Shown: one piece after another, positions 7,755-16,432 of the stretch
How positions within the stretch are numbered: position 1 is the stretch's first letter
Layout: each line of letters opens with the position of its first letter
From: Candidatus Gastranaerophilales bacterium
GTDB taxonomy: Bacteria > Cyanobacteriota > Vampirovibrionia > Gastranaerophilales > Gastranaerophilaceae
Length of the DNA stretch: 34,730 nucleotides
Direction of reading: 5' to 3'
NCBI GenBank assembly: GCA_944326675.1
Contig: CALVET010000076.1
Span: 1 to 34,730, forward strand
Position numbers and translations under genes: made by a program
Notes under the pieces: generated by a model
Database searches by the model: none
Told to the model about the DNA's origin: nothing
Seen by the model: only the letters and a program-made list of their open reading frames with translations

Positions 7755-9329
7755 ATGTTTAAAGTATTGATAACAGACAAAATTAATGATTTGGCTGTAA
7801 AAATTGTAGCACGTGTTGCTGAAGCAGATAATCTTCCTACCATGGATGAAGATAAATTATGTGAAATAATCGGAAAATATGATGCATTATTGGTTCGCTC
7901 TCAAACAAAAGTAACCGCAAAAGTCATAGAAGCTGGAAAAAATCTTAAAATAATAGGCAGAGCCGGAGTCGGTGTCGATAATATTGATGTTGCAGCTGCA
8001 ACAGAAAAAGGGATTATCGTTGTGAACTCTCCTGATGGAAATACTCACGCTGCGGCAGAACATACAATTGCTATGATGATGGCTATGTCAAGAAACATTC
8101 CTGCTGCTGATGCTTCTATTAAAAAAGGGCTTTGGGAACGTTCTAAATTTACGGGCGTTGAAGTTTTTAATAAAACACTCGGTATTATCGGTCTTGGAAA
8201 GATTGGTTCCCATGTGGCTCAAGTTGCTCTTGCGTTAGGCATGAAAGTTGTGGTTTGTGATCCTTATGCAAATAAAGAGTTTGTTGAAAAAATGGGTGCA
8301 ACTTATATTCAACATCTTGATGATTTTTGGCCGCAATGCGACTATATTACCGTTCACACACCAAAAACTAAAGAAACCACAGGCTTAATTAGTGTAAATT
8401 CAATAAACAGAATGAAAAAAGGCGTTAGAATAATAAACTGTGCAAGAGGTGGAATTGTTGATGAAAAAGCTCTTGCAGACGCTTTAGAATCAGGTCAGGT
8501 TGCGCAATGTGCCATTGATGTGTTTGAAGATGAAAAAAATATAGCTCAATCTCCGCTGTTAAAATGTAAAAATACTGTTTTAACTCCGCATTTGGGCGCA
8601 AGTACGGATGAAGCTCAAATTAACGTTGCTTTAGATGTTGCAAATCAGGTTGTCGATGTGTTGTCAGGCAGAAATGCTACAAGCGCAATTAATATTCCTG
8701 CCTTGAAACCTCAAAAATTAGAAGCAGTAAAAGAATATATGGGCTTGGCTGAAAATATTGCCTCAATAGCTTCACAATTGTCAAAAGGCGCAATAAAAGA
8801 GCTTGATATAGCAGTAAGCGGTAAATTAACAGAGCTTGACGTGTCTCCATTGGAAATTGCAATATTAAAAGGAGTTTTGAGTGCAAACATGGTTGGAATA
8901 AACTATGTAAACGCTCCTATTGTTGCTAAGCAAAGGGGAATTGAAGTTAAAACCACAAAAACAAACGGCACAGATAATGCAATCACTGTAAAAATAGTTA
9001 CAAAGGAAAATGAAACTCTGGTTCAAGGTGCATTGATTGCAAAAGGAATTAAGAGAATTATTCAAATAAACGAATATTGTTTAAGTATTGAGCCAAAAAA
9101 ACATATGCTTTTTGTTCCGCATATTAATAAAGTAAACATGGTTGCTTTAACAGCGGGCGTTTTGGGTTCTGATAATGTCAATATATCAGGCATGAATGTT
9201 GTTCAAAATTTAAATGATGAAAATAAATCAATCATGATATTTAATGTTGATTCAAAGGTTGAAAATGAAACATTAAGCAGAATTGAACAAATTGATGGCG
9301 TAGATGGCGCTAAATACGTTAGTATATAG
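7755..9329 (+). CDS. serA: D-3-phosphoglycerate dehydrogenase
   Basis: It oxidises 3-phosphoglycerate to 3-phosphohydroxypyruvate with NAD, the entry to serine synthesis. The 524 residues are the long bacterial type: a catalytic and NAD-binding core with the Rossmann GLGKIG loop at 146-151, the catalytic Arg in NCARGG, Glu in the VFEDE region and His in TPHLGAST, followed by the intervening ASB domain (about 320-450) and a C-terminal ACT domain (about 452-524) that usually binds serine for feedback inhibition. An AGGAG ribosome site lies 6 bases before the ATG. It ends at a strong terminator. Confidence 0.95.
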   Translation: MFKVLITDKINDLAVKIVARVAEADNLPTMDEDKLCEIIGKYDALLVRSQTKVTAKVIEAGKNLKIIGRAGVGVDNIDVAAATEKGIIVVNSPDGNTHAAAEHTIAMMMAMSRNIPAADASIKKGLWERSKFTGVEVFNKTLGIIGLGKIGSHVAQVALALGMKVVVCDPYANKEFVEKMGATYIQHLDDFWPQCDYITVHTPKTKETTGLISVNSINRMKKGVRIINCARGGIVDEKALADALESGQVAQCAIDVFEDEKNIAQSPLLKCKNTVLTPHLGASTDEAQINVALDVANQVVDVLSGRNATSAINIPALKPQKLEAVKEYMGLAENIASIASQLSKGAIKELDIAVSGKLTELDVSPLEIAILKGVLSANMVGINYVNAPIVAKQRGIEVKTTKTNGTDNAITVKIVTKENETLVQGALIAKGIKRIIQINEYCLSIEPKKHMLFVPHINKVNMVALTAGVLGSDNVNISGMNVVQNLNDENKSIMIFNVDSKVENETLSRIEQIDGVDGAKYVSI

Positions 9330-9337
9330 ATTTTAAA

Positions 9338-9370
9338 AAAAGACCCCTTTTGTTAAGAGGGGTCTTTTAA
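9338..9370. terminator. Bidirectional rho-independent terminator after serA
   Basis: AAAAGACCCC (9338-9347) pairs with GGGGTCTTTT (9359-9368). It is shared by serA and the convergent minus-strand orphan gene, whose stop codon is in the loop. Confidence 0.88.
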
Positions 9371-9730
9371 ACTTTTTTCGGTTTTGGCTGCTGCAATTGC
9401 AAATGAAGAAATAAGACCGCAGATACAACCTAAGATTATTGCGCCTGATAGCATTGCTCTGTGATTTTTAAATTCTTTATTATAAAAGAAGTTTTTTAAC
9501 TTGGCGGGAGTCCCGTTAATTATATTTGTCGTTCCTTTTAATGTGTCTTTTGTTTTTTGCCATAGGGTTAATTTTGTTCCTTCTTGCGGTATGGTTTTTG
9601 CTTTTTTAAACGAGTCAACCAAAAAAGTTTTGATTTTTGCTTCTTCTAAAGCTAAAATTGTACAGCTTGCGCCAAATGCACCAATAGAGCCCCCAAGGGC
9701 TATGTTTCTTACAGGATTTACTCTCAACAT
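9353..9730 (-). CDS. Small orphan protein with two membrane segments
   Basis: These 125 residues match no known family. One hydrophobic stretch is near the N-terminus (IALGGSIGAFGASCTILAL, about 10-28) and another near the C-terminus (AMLSGAIILGCICGLISSFAIAAA, about 93-116); the middle is basic and amphipathic. The start is the ATG at 9730, because an AAGGAG ribosome site lies 6 bases before it. An upstream in-frame TTG at 9751 would put the ribosome site inside the gene and is rejected. It resembles the FG-tagged orphan at 3024-3659 in organisation. Probably inner-membrane; function unknown. Confidence 0.55.
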   Translation of the reverse strand: MLRVNPVRNIALGGSIGAFGASCTILALEEAKIKTFLVDSFKKAKTIPQEGTKLTLWQKTKDTLKGTTNIINGTPAKLKNFFYNKEFKNHRAMLSGAIILGCICGLISSFAIAAAKTEKSLKDPS

Positions 9731-9865
9731 AGCATTCTCCTTTTTTAACACAACAACACAAATTTTAATAACACAATCTTTATTTATGATAACTCTTTTT
9801 TGGTAAAAATTCTAGTCTAAATGGGCTATATTATTAATATTTGTGTGTTTAAAATATTTTTTTCA

Positions 9866-9871
9866 TATAAA
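9866..9871 (+). promoter_or_regulatory. -10 box of the MCE transporter-lpxK operon
   Basis: TATAAA ends 8 bases before the ATG at 9880, with no Shine-Dalgarno between. A leaderless or near-leaderless start is predicted. Confidence 0.4.
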
Positions 9872-9879
9872 ATAAAACT

Positions 9880-10677
9880 ATGTTCGAACTAAATAAGACA
9901 CTAACTTATCAGGGTCTTGTGCTTTTTTGGAAGCAAATTAAAGACTTTTTAATAACTCTGGGTGAAATTGGAGTTAATTTTTCGCGTGTCGTAAGGTATA
10001 TTTTAAATCTCAGAATAAATATTTCTGAAACAATAGAGCAGTCTAAGAGATTTGCGTTCGATAGTTTGCCTATAAGCCTTACAATTGTCGGTATGACATC
10101 TATAATCATAGCTATGCAATTGGCGCCTGAATTGGCTCGTCAAGGAGGTGCAAGTTATACAGGGATGTTATCGGCTCTTGTGATGGTTAGAGAGCTTGCA
10201 GCTGTTATGAGCGGATTTGCAATTATTTCAATGGTGGGGTCTTCTTTTGCTTCTGAGATTGCATCAATGGCTGTTACGGAGCAATTAAGCGCGATGAAGG
10301 TTTTGCGTGTTGATCCTATTGAATATTTAATTGTGCCAAGATTTTGCGCCGGTGTTTTATTTATGCCTGTTGTATTTATTATTTCAGCTACTTTCGGTTT
10401 AGCTTGCGCCGGTCTTGTTTCCAATCAGACTGCGGATTTAAGCTTATTGAACTATGTTACCTCAATGTGGCATGGTTTATATGTTAGAGATATTTTTATA
10501 GCAATATTAAAAAGCTCTTTTTTTGGAGGAACAATAGCGCTAATCAGCTGCTCATGCGGATATGCTACAAGAGGTGGTGCTAAAGAGGTCGGTTTAGCAA
10601 CCACAAAGGCTGTTGTTTGGTCGTTTTTGGCCATTGCAATGTGGGATTTTATTTTTGCATCAATATTTTATTTGTAG
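9880..10677 (+). CDS. MlaE/YrbE-type ABC transporter permease
   Basis: This is the inner-membrane permease of an MCE lipid transport system, which in Gram-negatives and chloroplasts moves phospholipids between membranes. The 265 residues show the MlaE family pattern: an N-terminal amphipathic helix, the hydrophobic LPISLTIVGMTSIIIAMQLA, the conserved VMVRELAAVMSGFAIISMVGSSFASEIASM region carrying the ATPase-contacting loop (MAVTEQLSAMKVLRVDPIEYL), and terminal membrane spans ending SFLAIAMWDFIFASIFYL. The ATPase, the MCE protein and lpxK follow in tight order. The direction of lipid flow is not visible from sequence. Confidence 0.9.
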   Translation: MFELNKTLTYQGLVLFWKQIKDFLITLGEIGVNFSRVVRYILNLRINISETIEQSKRFAFDSLPISLTIVGMTSIIIAMQLAPELARQGGASYTGMLSALVMVRELAAVMSGFAIISMVGSSFASEIASMAVTEQLSAMKVLRVDPIEYLIVPRFCAGVLFMPVVFIISATFGLACAGLVSNQTADLSLLNYVTSMWHGLYVRDIFIAILKSSFFGGTIALISCSCGYATRGGAKEVGLATTKAVVWSFLAIAMWDFIFASIFYL

Positions 10678-10689
10678 AAACGGAATAAA

Positions 10690-11412
10690 ATGACACTTGA
10701 AGTAAAAAATTTAGTTAAAACTTTTGATAAAAGAAAAATATTAAATAACATCTCATTCAAGGTTGAAAATGGTGAAACGCTTGGAGTAATTGGCTTTTCG
10801 GGAAGTGGTAAATCTACCTTGTTAAAAATAATTGCAGGAATTTTATATGAAGATTCAGGCAGTATAATTTTTCCTAAAGATTCTGAAGTTGCAATGGCAT
10901 TTCAATATAGTGCATTGTTTGATTTTTTGTCTGTGTATGAAAATATCGCCTTTCCTTTGGTTGAGCGAAAAGAGCTTAGAGGAAAATATACACAAGAAGA
11001 AATTTCAAAAATAGTTCATGAGAAGCTCAGAATGGTCGGTTTAGAGGGTATTGAAGACAAATATCCTTCAGAATTATCGGGCGGTATGCAAAAAAGGGTC
11101 GGGTTTGCCCGCGCTATTGTAACTAATCCTAATATAATTTTATATGATGAACCGACAGCGGGGCTTGACCCTGTAACATCTACTATGATTGAAAATTATA
11201 TTGTTCAATTAAAAAAAGATTTAAATGCGGCATGCGTTGTTGTAACACATCAACTTTCCACGATTAAAAGGGCGGTTGATAAAGTTATAATGCTATATCA
11301 AGGTGATATTGTATTTAGGGGCAGTGTTGAAGAATTGTTGTCAGGGGTTAATCCTTATGCAAAACAGTTTGTTAATGCTTCTATACAAGGACCAATGAAT
11401 ATAGCAACATAA
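10690..11412 (+). CDS. MlaF-type ABC transporter ATPase
   Basis: This ATP-binding subunit pairs with the MlaE-like permease. All ABC motifs are present in 240 residues: Walker A GFSGSGKST at 35-43, Q-loop Q72, signature LSGGM at 129-133 followed by QKRVGFARA, Walker B IILYDEP at 149-155 and the switch His in VVVTHQ at about 187. LSGGMQKRV is typical for the Mla/TGD group. It begins 12 bases after the permease stop with a CGGA ribosome site. Confidence 0.93.
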   Translation: MTLEVKNLVKTFDKRKILNNISFKVENGETLGVIGFSGSGKSTLLKIIAGILYEDSGSIIFPKDSEVAMAFQYSALFDFLSVYENIAFPLVERKELRGKYTQEEISKIVHEKLRMVGLEGIEDKYPSELSGGMQKRVGFARAIVTNPNIILYDEPTAGLDPVTSTMIENYIVQLKKDLNAACVVVTHQLSTIKRAVDKVIMLYQGDIVFRGSVEELLSGVNPYAKQFVNASIQGPMNIAT

Positions 11413-11434
11413 AATTAAGCAAAAGGAATAGAAA

Positions 11435-12799
11435 ATGGATAAAAAAAGGAAATATTCTTCATCATTAAAAGTAGGCATTTTGACATTGAGTGCCATATTT
11501 ATTCTGATATTTACCGTTCTTTGGATAAAAGGAAGAAGTCTTTCAAACGGTGAAAGAATTGATGTTGCATTTAAAGATATCAATGGAATAAGAGCTGGTT
11601 CACAAGTCCAAATGATGGGGCTCAGAATAGGTCAAATTGAAGAAATAACTCCAATAATAAACGGCAAAGACAGTTATATAAATGTTCGTTTTGTAGTAAC
11701 CGAGAAAGAAATTAATATTCCTCATGCTTCAACTATTTCTATACAACAATCAGGATTAATTGGCGAGCAATTCTTGGAAGTTACTCCGCCTAGAGCAGAA
11801 ACTATATATTCACCTTTAAAAAGCAGCGCTAAAGTTGTTTCAATAAATGACCCAATATTTATGGAATTATCAGAAGGCGTTGTTGAAATAGGTAAAGTAG
11901 TTGATGTTGAAATATTGAAAAAATCTCAACTTCCATATATGGAAAAGCAAAAAATTAATACAAAAAATGCTATGAAGCTTTCTTATGTTATTGATCTTCC
12001 GGGGTTAATTTTAGATAAAGATATGATTGATGTAAAATTTCAAAACAATAAATTAATGTTTGTTTTGGCTGACGGAGAAATTCTTCAAACCCCCAGAAAA
12101 GATTTAAAATATACCGTAATTGAGCCTATGAGAATGTCTGAATTTATGGATTTAGGTTTTAGAGCAACAAGGGCTATGCTTGAAACAAATGATAAAATTT
12201 CTGAGATTTTATCTGATGAATTTATCGGTTCAATTAAAAGTTCAGCTCAAAACATTAAAGACTTAACCAAAAACGCAAATACAACTCTTGATAAAGCAGC
12301 ATTGCTTATTGATTCAAGCAAAGCTGAAATTGAAGGATTAATTAATCAATCTGAAGATTTGATTGATAGCTTAACAAGATTATCTGATAATGTTAACAGC
12401 ATTGTGAGCGATGAAAATCTTAAAAACGATGTAGTAGGAAGCATAAAATCTGTCGGTAAGATGTCTGAAAATATTAATAAAATATTAGAGGATGCTCAAA
12501 GCAGAGAAATTATTGATGATATTGATGAAACAATGAGAAATCTGAATGAAATTACTACTTATATTAATGAATATACAAAAGATGAAAAATTAAAAGAAGA
12601 TATAACAAATACAATCAGTAATTTATCAAATATTACCGAAAATATTTCAAAAATCATGGATGATTACAACAAATTAGATGATGATGAAAAATTAAAACTT
12701 AAGTCAACGGTAAAAGATGTTTTAACTATTACAAAGAATGTTAAAAAATTCTCTGAAAAGTTAAATAAAAGATTTTTATTGTTTAGATTAATGTTCTAA
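11435..12799 (+). CDS. MCE-domain lipid-binding protein (MlaD/TGD2-like) with long coiled-coil tail
   Basis: This is the periplasmic lipid-binding component of the transporter. A single N-terminal membrane anchor (about 11-31, VGILTLSAIFILIFTVLWI) is followed by one MCE domain (about 38-115), with GIRAGSQVQMMGLRIGQI and SGLIGEQFLEVTPP as diagnostic segments. The 454 residues far exceed E. coli MlaD (about 180). Residues 150-240 form an additional beta-rich region, and 245-440 is a long Asn/Lys/Asp/Ile-rich helical, coiled-coil-like tail that could span the periplasm. Such long-tailed single-MCE proteins occur in cyanobacteria-type and actinobacterial systems. It has an AAAGGAA ribosome site and lpxK follows 4 bases after. 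Confidence 0.88.
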   Translation: MDKKRKYSSSLKVGILTLSAIFILIFTVLWIKGRSLSNGERIDVAFKDINGIRAGSQVQMMGLRIGQIEEITPIINGKDSYINVRFVVTEKEINIPHASTISIQQSGLIGEQFLEVTPPRAETIYSPLKSSAKVVSINDPIFMELSEGVVEIGKVVDVEILKKSQLPYMEKQKINTKNAMKLSYVIDLPGLILDKDMIDVKFQNNKLMFVLADGEILQTPRKDLKYTVIEPMRMSEFMDLGFRATRAMLETNDKISEILSDEFIGSIKSSAQNIKDLTKNANTTLDKAALLIDSSKAEIEGLINQSEDLIDSLTRLSDNVNSIVSDENLKNDVVGSIKSVGKMSENINKILEDAQSREIIDDIDETMRNLNEITTYINEYTKDEKLKEDITNTISNLSNITENISKIMDDYNKLDDDEKLKLKSTVKDVLTITKNVKKFSEKLNKRFLLFRLMF

Positions 12800-12803
12800 T
12801 ATT

Positions 12804-13856
12804 ATGAAAAATATAAAAACAAATTTTCAAGATATACACTATTTAAGACAAAAGCCTAATTTTGCCTTAAATAGTGTTTTAAAAATTGCTGAATTTTTTT
12901 ATAAAAATGTAATTAATTTTAAGAATTTTTTATATGAAAAAAATATATTAAACGAAAAAAAAGTTTCAGCTTATGTGATTTGCGTTGGCAATTTGACAAC
13001 GGGGGGAGTTGGAAAAACTCCGATTGTCGCCAATTTGGCAAATGAAATATCTAAAAATAAAAAGGTTGCAATAGTATCGAGAGGCTACGGGGCAAAGTTA
13101 TCAAACAAAATTCCAAATATTATTAAAGATAATAAGGAAATAAAATTCCAAGACGGCTCTTTGTGTGGAGATGAACCATATCAATTAGCTAAAAAAGTTA
13201 ATAAAAATGTTGTTGTGATAACGTCCGGAGATAGAATTAAGGCTTGCGAACTTGCAATTATTAAATTTGGTGCAGAAGTAATAGTTTTAGATGATGGTTT
13301 TTCAAACAGAAAAATTAAAAAAGATAAAATAATTTTAGTAATAGATTCAAAAATGCGTTTCGGAAATAATCATCTTCTGCCTTTAGGGCCTTTAAGAGAG
13401 CCAATAGAAGAAATAAAAAGAGCAAATGAAATCATATTGGTTAATAAAGGAGATGAAAATTTTTCTGATGCGGTTAATTGGGCAAAAAACAGTTTCAATC
13501 TGCCCTTAAAGCAGTGCATTATGGCACCAAAAAGAATTTATAATATGCAAACAGGTGCCACGGTTAAAAAAAATGTTGAAAAAGTGATTTCATTTTGTGC
13601 TATCGGTCAGCCGGTACAATTTTTTGATTTTGTTGAGAGATATTATCGTCAAGAGTTGAAAATTGCATTTGATGATCATCATAAATATACTCATGATGAT
13701 ATAAAAGATTTGTTGAAAAAGGCCGATGAACTTAACATCAGTGTTTTTGTTACAACGCAAAAAGATGAAACAAAACTCAAAAGCCTGATTGAAAATATTT
13801 CAGGCTATTCGTTTTGTACATTGGAACTTGAAAATATCATAGAAGAAATTAATTAA
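12804..13856 (+). CDS. lpxK: Tetraacyldisaccharide 4'-kinase (lipid A synthesis)
   Basis: LpxK phosphorylates the 4' position of the lipid A disaccharide at the inner membrane. The N-terminal membrane-binding helix region is followed by VGNLTTGGVGKTP (61-73) with Walker A GGVGKTP at 67-73, then VSRGYG, GDEPYQLA, the LDDGFSNR catalytic loop, and NHLLPLGPLREP. The length of 350 is normal. It shows that the organism makes lipid A, so it has an outer membrane. The ATG lies 4 bases after the MCE gene stop with no ribosome site, implying coupling. Its stop codon overlaps the convergent minus-strand gene by 4 bases. Confidence 0.93.
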   Translation: MKNIKTNFQDIHYLRQKPNFALNSVLKIAEFFYKNVINFKNFLYEKNILNEKKVSAYVICVGNLTTGGVGKTPIVANLANEISKNKKVAIVSRGYGAKLSNKIPNIIKDNKEIKFQDGSLCGDEPYQLAKKVNKNVVVITSGDRIKACELAIIKFGAEVIVLDDGFSNRKIKKDKIILVIDSKMRFGNNHLLPLGPLREPIEEIKRANEIILVNKGDENFSDAVNWAKNSFNLPLKQCIMAPKRIYNMQTGATVKKNVEKVISFCAIGQPVQFFDFVERYYRQELKIAFDDHHKYTHDDIKDLLKKADELNISVFVTTQKDETKLKSLIENISGYSFCTLELENIIEEIN

Positions 13857-14770
13857 AAGTTGAAATTATTTCTTTCTATATATTCAATAGCTTCTTCCAT
13901 TGTGTTGAATATTTGTATTGCGTCTGTTAAAAAGACATATTCAAGTGCTTTTATTACATCTTCACAAGGTTTAATTATAATAAACAATCCGTCTTTCAGA
14001 CTTGTAGCTTTGTAAACTTCCGCAAATAAATTAGCAAAATTATCGGAAAATATTTTAATATGTTCCATGTTGAAAATTATATTTTGTTTTCCGGTTAATA
14101 CATTTGCATTAACCTCTTTTATAATTTTATCAACATATTTTTCATTGTTTACTTTATATAAAGTTAAAGCACAAATATTATCATTTATGTAGTATCTTGT
14201 GAATTCTTCGCTTGCAATTTTGCTTACTGAATTAGAGATGAATTTTAAAACTTTTTCATGCCACTGCGGAGCTTTTGGAATAAATTCGTCAATGGCAAGG
14301 TTGTAAGCTTCTTGGATAATTTTGGGATTATCTGTTCCTGATATTGCAATGATTTTAAAGTTTTTATTTTCTTTGTTTTTAATTTCGTTTGCAACTTTTA
14401 TTAAATCAAAACCGTCTTTATAATCAGGTAAATATAAGTCTAAAACAAGAAAATCAAAGTTTTTCTTTTTAAATTCCGCCAATGCTTCTTCTTTGTTTCT
14501 TGCAACATAAACATTCATGCCGATTTTTTGAAGCATTACGGACAATTGAAATATTGAAAGCTCTGTATCGTCAACAATTAAAACATTTGTGACTTCTGCG
14601 GTAAAAAAGCTTAAAGGAGTGTTGAAATAGTTTAATCTTCTTTCAAGCGCAATCAAAGCTCTGGATATTAATTCCTGATAATCCTCTTGGGTATCTGCCG
14701 CAATTTCTATGTTTGATAATTTTAATAAATCATCAAATTGTTCCCTAGTAATTTTAATTTCATTTTCCAT
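13853..14770 (-). CDS. Response regulator receiver fused to a STAS-like domain
   Basis: The 305 residues have three parts. Residues 1-58 are helical and of unknown role. Residues 62-180 form a receiver domain: VLIVDDTE with acidic pair D67-D68, phospho-acceptor D111 in LVLDLYLP, S144 in AISG, and K166 in FIPKAP. Residues 195-305 look like a STAS (anti-sigma-factor antagonist) domain: a strand, NIIFNMEHIKIFSDNF, then a helix, GLFIIIKPCEDVIKALEYV and a terminal EEAIEYIE helix. At the usual SS phosphosite the sequence reads S242-D243. There is no DNA-binding domain, so output is probably by protein contact. No kinase gene is adjacent. The start codon is 7 bases after a TATAAT. Confidence 0.72.
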   Translation of the reverse strand: MENEIKITREQFDDLLKLSNIEIAADTQEDYQELISRALIALERRLNYFNTPLSFFTAEVTNVLIVDDTELSIFQLSVMLQKIGMNVYVARNKEEALAEFKKKNFDFLVLDLYLPDYKDGFDLIKVANEIKNKENKNFKIIAISGTDNPKIIQEAYNLAIDEFIPKAPQWHEKVLKFISNSVSKIASEEFTRYYINDNICALTLYKVNNEKYVDKIIKEVNANVLTGKQNIIFNMEHIKIFSDNFANLFAEVYKATSLKDGLFIIIKPCEDVIKALEYVFLTDAIQIFNTMEEAIEYIERNNFNF

Positions 14771-14777
14771 ATCGTAA

Positions 14778-14783
14778 ATTATA
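14778..14783 (-). promoter_or_regulatory. -10 box abutting the receiver-STAS gene (leaderless promoter)
   Basis: A perfect TATAAT on the minus strand lies 7 bases before the start codon, with no Shine-Dalgarno. Confidence 0.5.
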
Positions 14784-14823
14784 CAATTAATTTTAGAAAA
14801 ATGCTACAAAATAATTTTTATTA

Positions 14824-14829
14824 TATAAT
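14824..14829 (+). promoter_or_regulatory. -10 box of the phosphohexomutase gene
   Basis: TATAAT predicts a start near 14836. A strong AAGGAGG ribosome site at 14849-14855 follows, so this gene, unlike its divergent neighbour, has a conventional leader. Confidence 0.45.
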
Positions 14830-14859
14830 AATATCCATCAAAGACTTTAAGGAGGATGA

Positions 14860-16374
14860 ATGGATAATACGTTAAATACAAATGCTTTCGGTAAAAATGA
14901 TATAAGGGGAATATTTCCTTCTGAAGTAAATTCAGCTTTGTTTTTCAGCTGTGCAAAGGGCTATGTGGCTTTTGTGTTAGAGCAAATGGAAAAAATGGGG
15001 CAAAAAAAACAGCCAAAAGATTTGTTGTTTAGTGTTTGTATGGACGCAAGGACCCATTCTCCGGAATTAAAAAAAGCCATAATCCAAGGTGTTACTTCCA
15101 TGGGAGCAAATATATTGGATTTGGGTTTAGCTCCTACTCCTTTAGGTTATTTTAGTGAATTTGCAAAAATTGAACCTGAGGTAACGGAAAATAAAAAGGT
15201 TTTAGGTGCATTGATTGTTACGGCTTCTCATAATCCGAGCGAATATAACGGTTTAAAAATGACTTTTAATAAAAAAAGTTTAAATGAAGAACAAATTAAG
15301 GAAGTTAAAAAACTAACAATAGAATTGAACGAAAAAAGCAGCGGATATCGTCAGGCGATTAGCGGTTTTTGCCATGAATATAACATAATTTCTAATTATC
15401 AAAATAAAATTTATGATATGTTCGGTCTTATTGGCAAATACGGGGATAAAAAAATTAAAGTTGTAGTTGATAGCGCAAATGCAACAGGAGGAATTGTTGC
15501 GCCTCAATTATATCGAGATTTGGGCTGTGAAGTTGTTGAACTTTTTTCAGAACCGGACGGAACATTCCCAAATCATCATCCTAATCCTTCCGATATTAAA
15601 ACGCTTGATACAATAAAAAAGACTGTTGTTGAAGCTAAAGCTGATTTAGGTATAGCTTTTGACGGTGATTCAGATAGAATTGGTGCAATAACTTCGGATG
15701 GAGAAATTTTATCAGGAGACAAATTGCTTTTAATATATGCAATAGATTTAATTGAGACGTTAAAAATACACGACGAAAAACCAACTATAGTTTCAGAAGT
15801 TAAATGTTCTCAAGTTTTATATGACACAATTGAAAATATGGGCGCTAATGCTGTTATGACAAAAACAGGCCATGGTTATATTAAGTCAAAAATGAGAGAA
15901 ACAGGTGCACTTTTAGCAGGTGAAATGTCAGGGCATACATTTTTTAAAGACAGATACTATGGTTATGATGACGCAATTTACGCCGGCTGCAGGCTGATTG
16001 AAATCGTTGCAAAAAATAAAATGAAAAATTCTGATTTTAAATTGTCAGATTTATTGGAGCCTTTCAAGAAGGTGTATTTATCTGATGAAGTAAGATTAAA
16101 ATGCCCGAATGAATATAAAAAAGATGTTTTGGAAAAATTAAAAGGTTTGGTTAATGCTGAGCTGTTTAATTCAAAAATAAAAGACATTATTACGATAGAC
16201 GGCTTAAGAATTATATTTGAAGACGGCTTTGCTCTTATCAGACAAAGTAACACAGAACCTGTGTTTACTTTAAGGTTTGAAGCTAAAACAAAAGATAAGT
16301 GTGAAAACTATAAGAATACTCTTGTAAATTTAACAAATAGGTTAGTAGAAGAATATACAACTCAAAAAGTATAA
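14860..16374 (+). CDS. Phosphomannomutase/phosphoglucomutase
   Basis: This alpha-D-phosphohexomutase interconverts hexose 1- and 6-phosphates for nucleotide-sugar and surface polysaccharide synthesis. It has FGKNDIRGIFP near the start, the phosphoserine loop TASHNP at 121-126 (Ser123), the metal-binding DGDSDR at 268-273, the sugar-specificity motif GEMSGH at about 356-361, and the C-terminal phosphate-binding RQSNTEPVFTLRFEA. The 504 residues suit the ManB/AlgC-type group; mannose or glucose specificity cannot be decided. The ribosome site AAGGAGG is 4 bases from the ATG. Confidence 0.88.
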   Translation: MDNTLNTNAFGKNDIRGIFPSEVNSALFFSCAKGYVAFVLEQMEKMGQKKQPKDLLFSVCMDARTHSPELKKAIIQGVTSMGANILDLGLAPTPLGYFSEFAKIEPEVTENKKVLGALIVTASHNPSEYNGLKMTFNKKSLNEEQIKEVKKLTIELNEKSSGYRQAISGFCHEYNIISNYQNKIYDMFGLIGKYGDKKIKVVVDSANATGGIVAPQLYRDLGCEVVELFSEPDGTFPNHHPNPSDIKTLDTIKKTVVEAKADLGIAFDGDSDRIGAITSDGEILSGDKLLLIYAIDLIETLKIHDEKPTIVSEVKCSQVLYDTIENMGANAVMTKTGHGYIKSKMRETGALLAGEMSGHTFFKDRYYGYDDAIYAGCRLIEIVAKNKMKNSDFKLSDLLEPFKKVYLSDEVRLKCPNEYKKDVLEKLKGLVNAELFNSKIKDIITIDGLRIIFEDGFALIRQSNTEPVFTLRFEAKTKDKCENYKNTLVNLTNRLVEEYTTQKV

Positions 16375-16416
16375 TATTTAATAGTACTTACTTCTAAGAA
16401 AAAAACTCTAAAGTAT

Positions 16417-16425
16417 TGATATAAT
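16417..16425 (+). promoter_or_regulatory. Extended -10 promoter of the envelope repeat gene
   Basis: TGaTATAAT is a perfect extended -10 and ends 7 bases before the ATG at 16433. No -35 match and no Shine-Dalgarno are seen. It is the clearest leaderless promoter in the window. Confidence 0.6.
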
Positions 16426-16432
16426 ATTGAGT

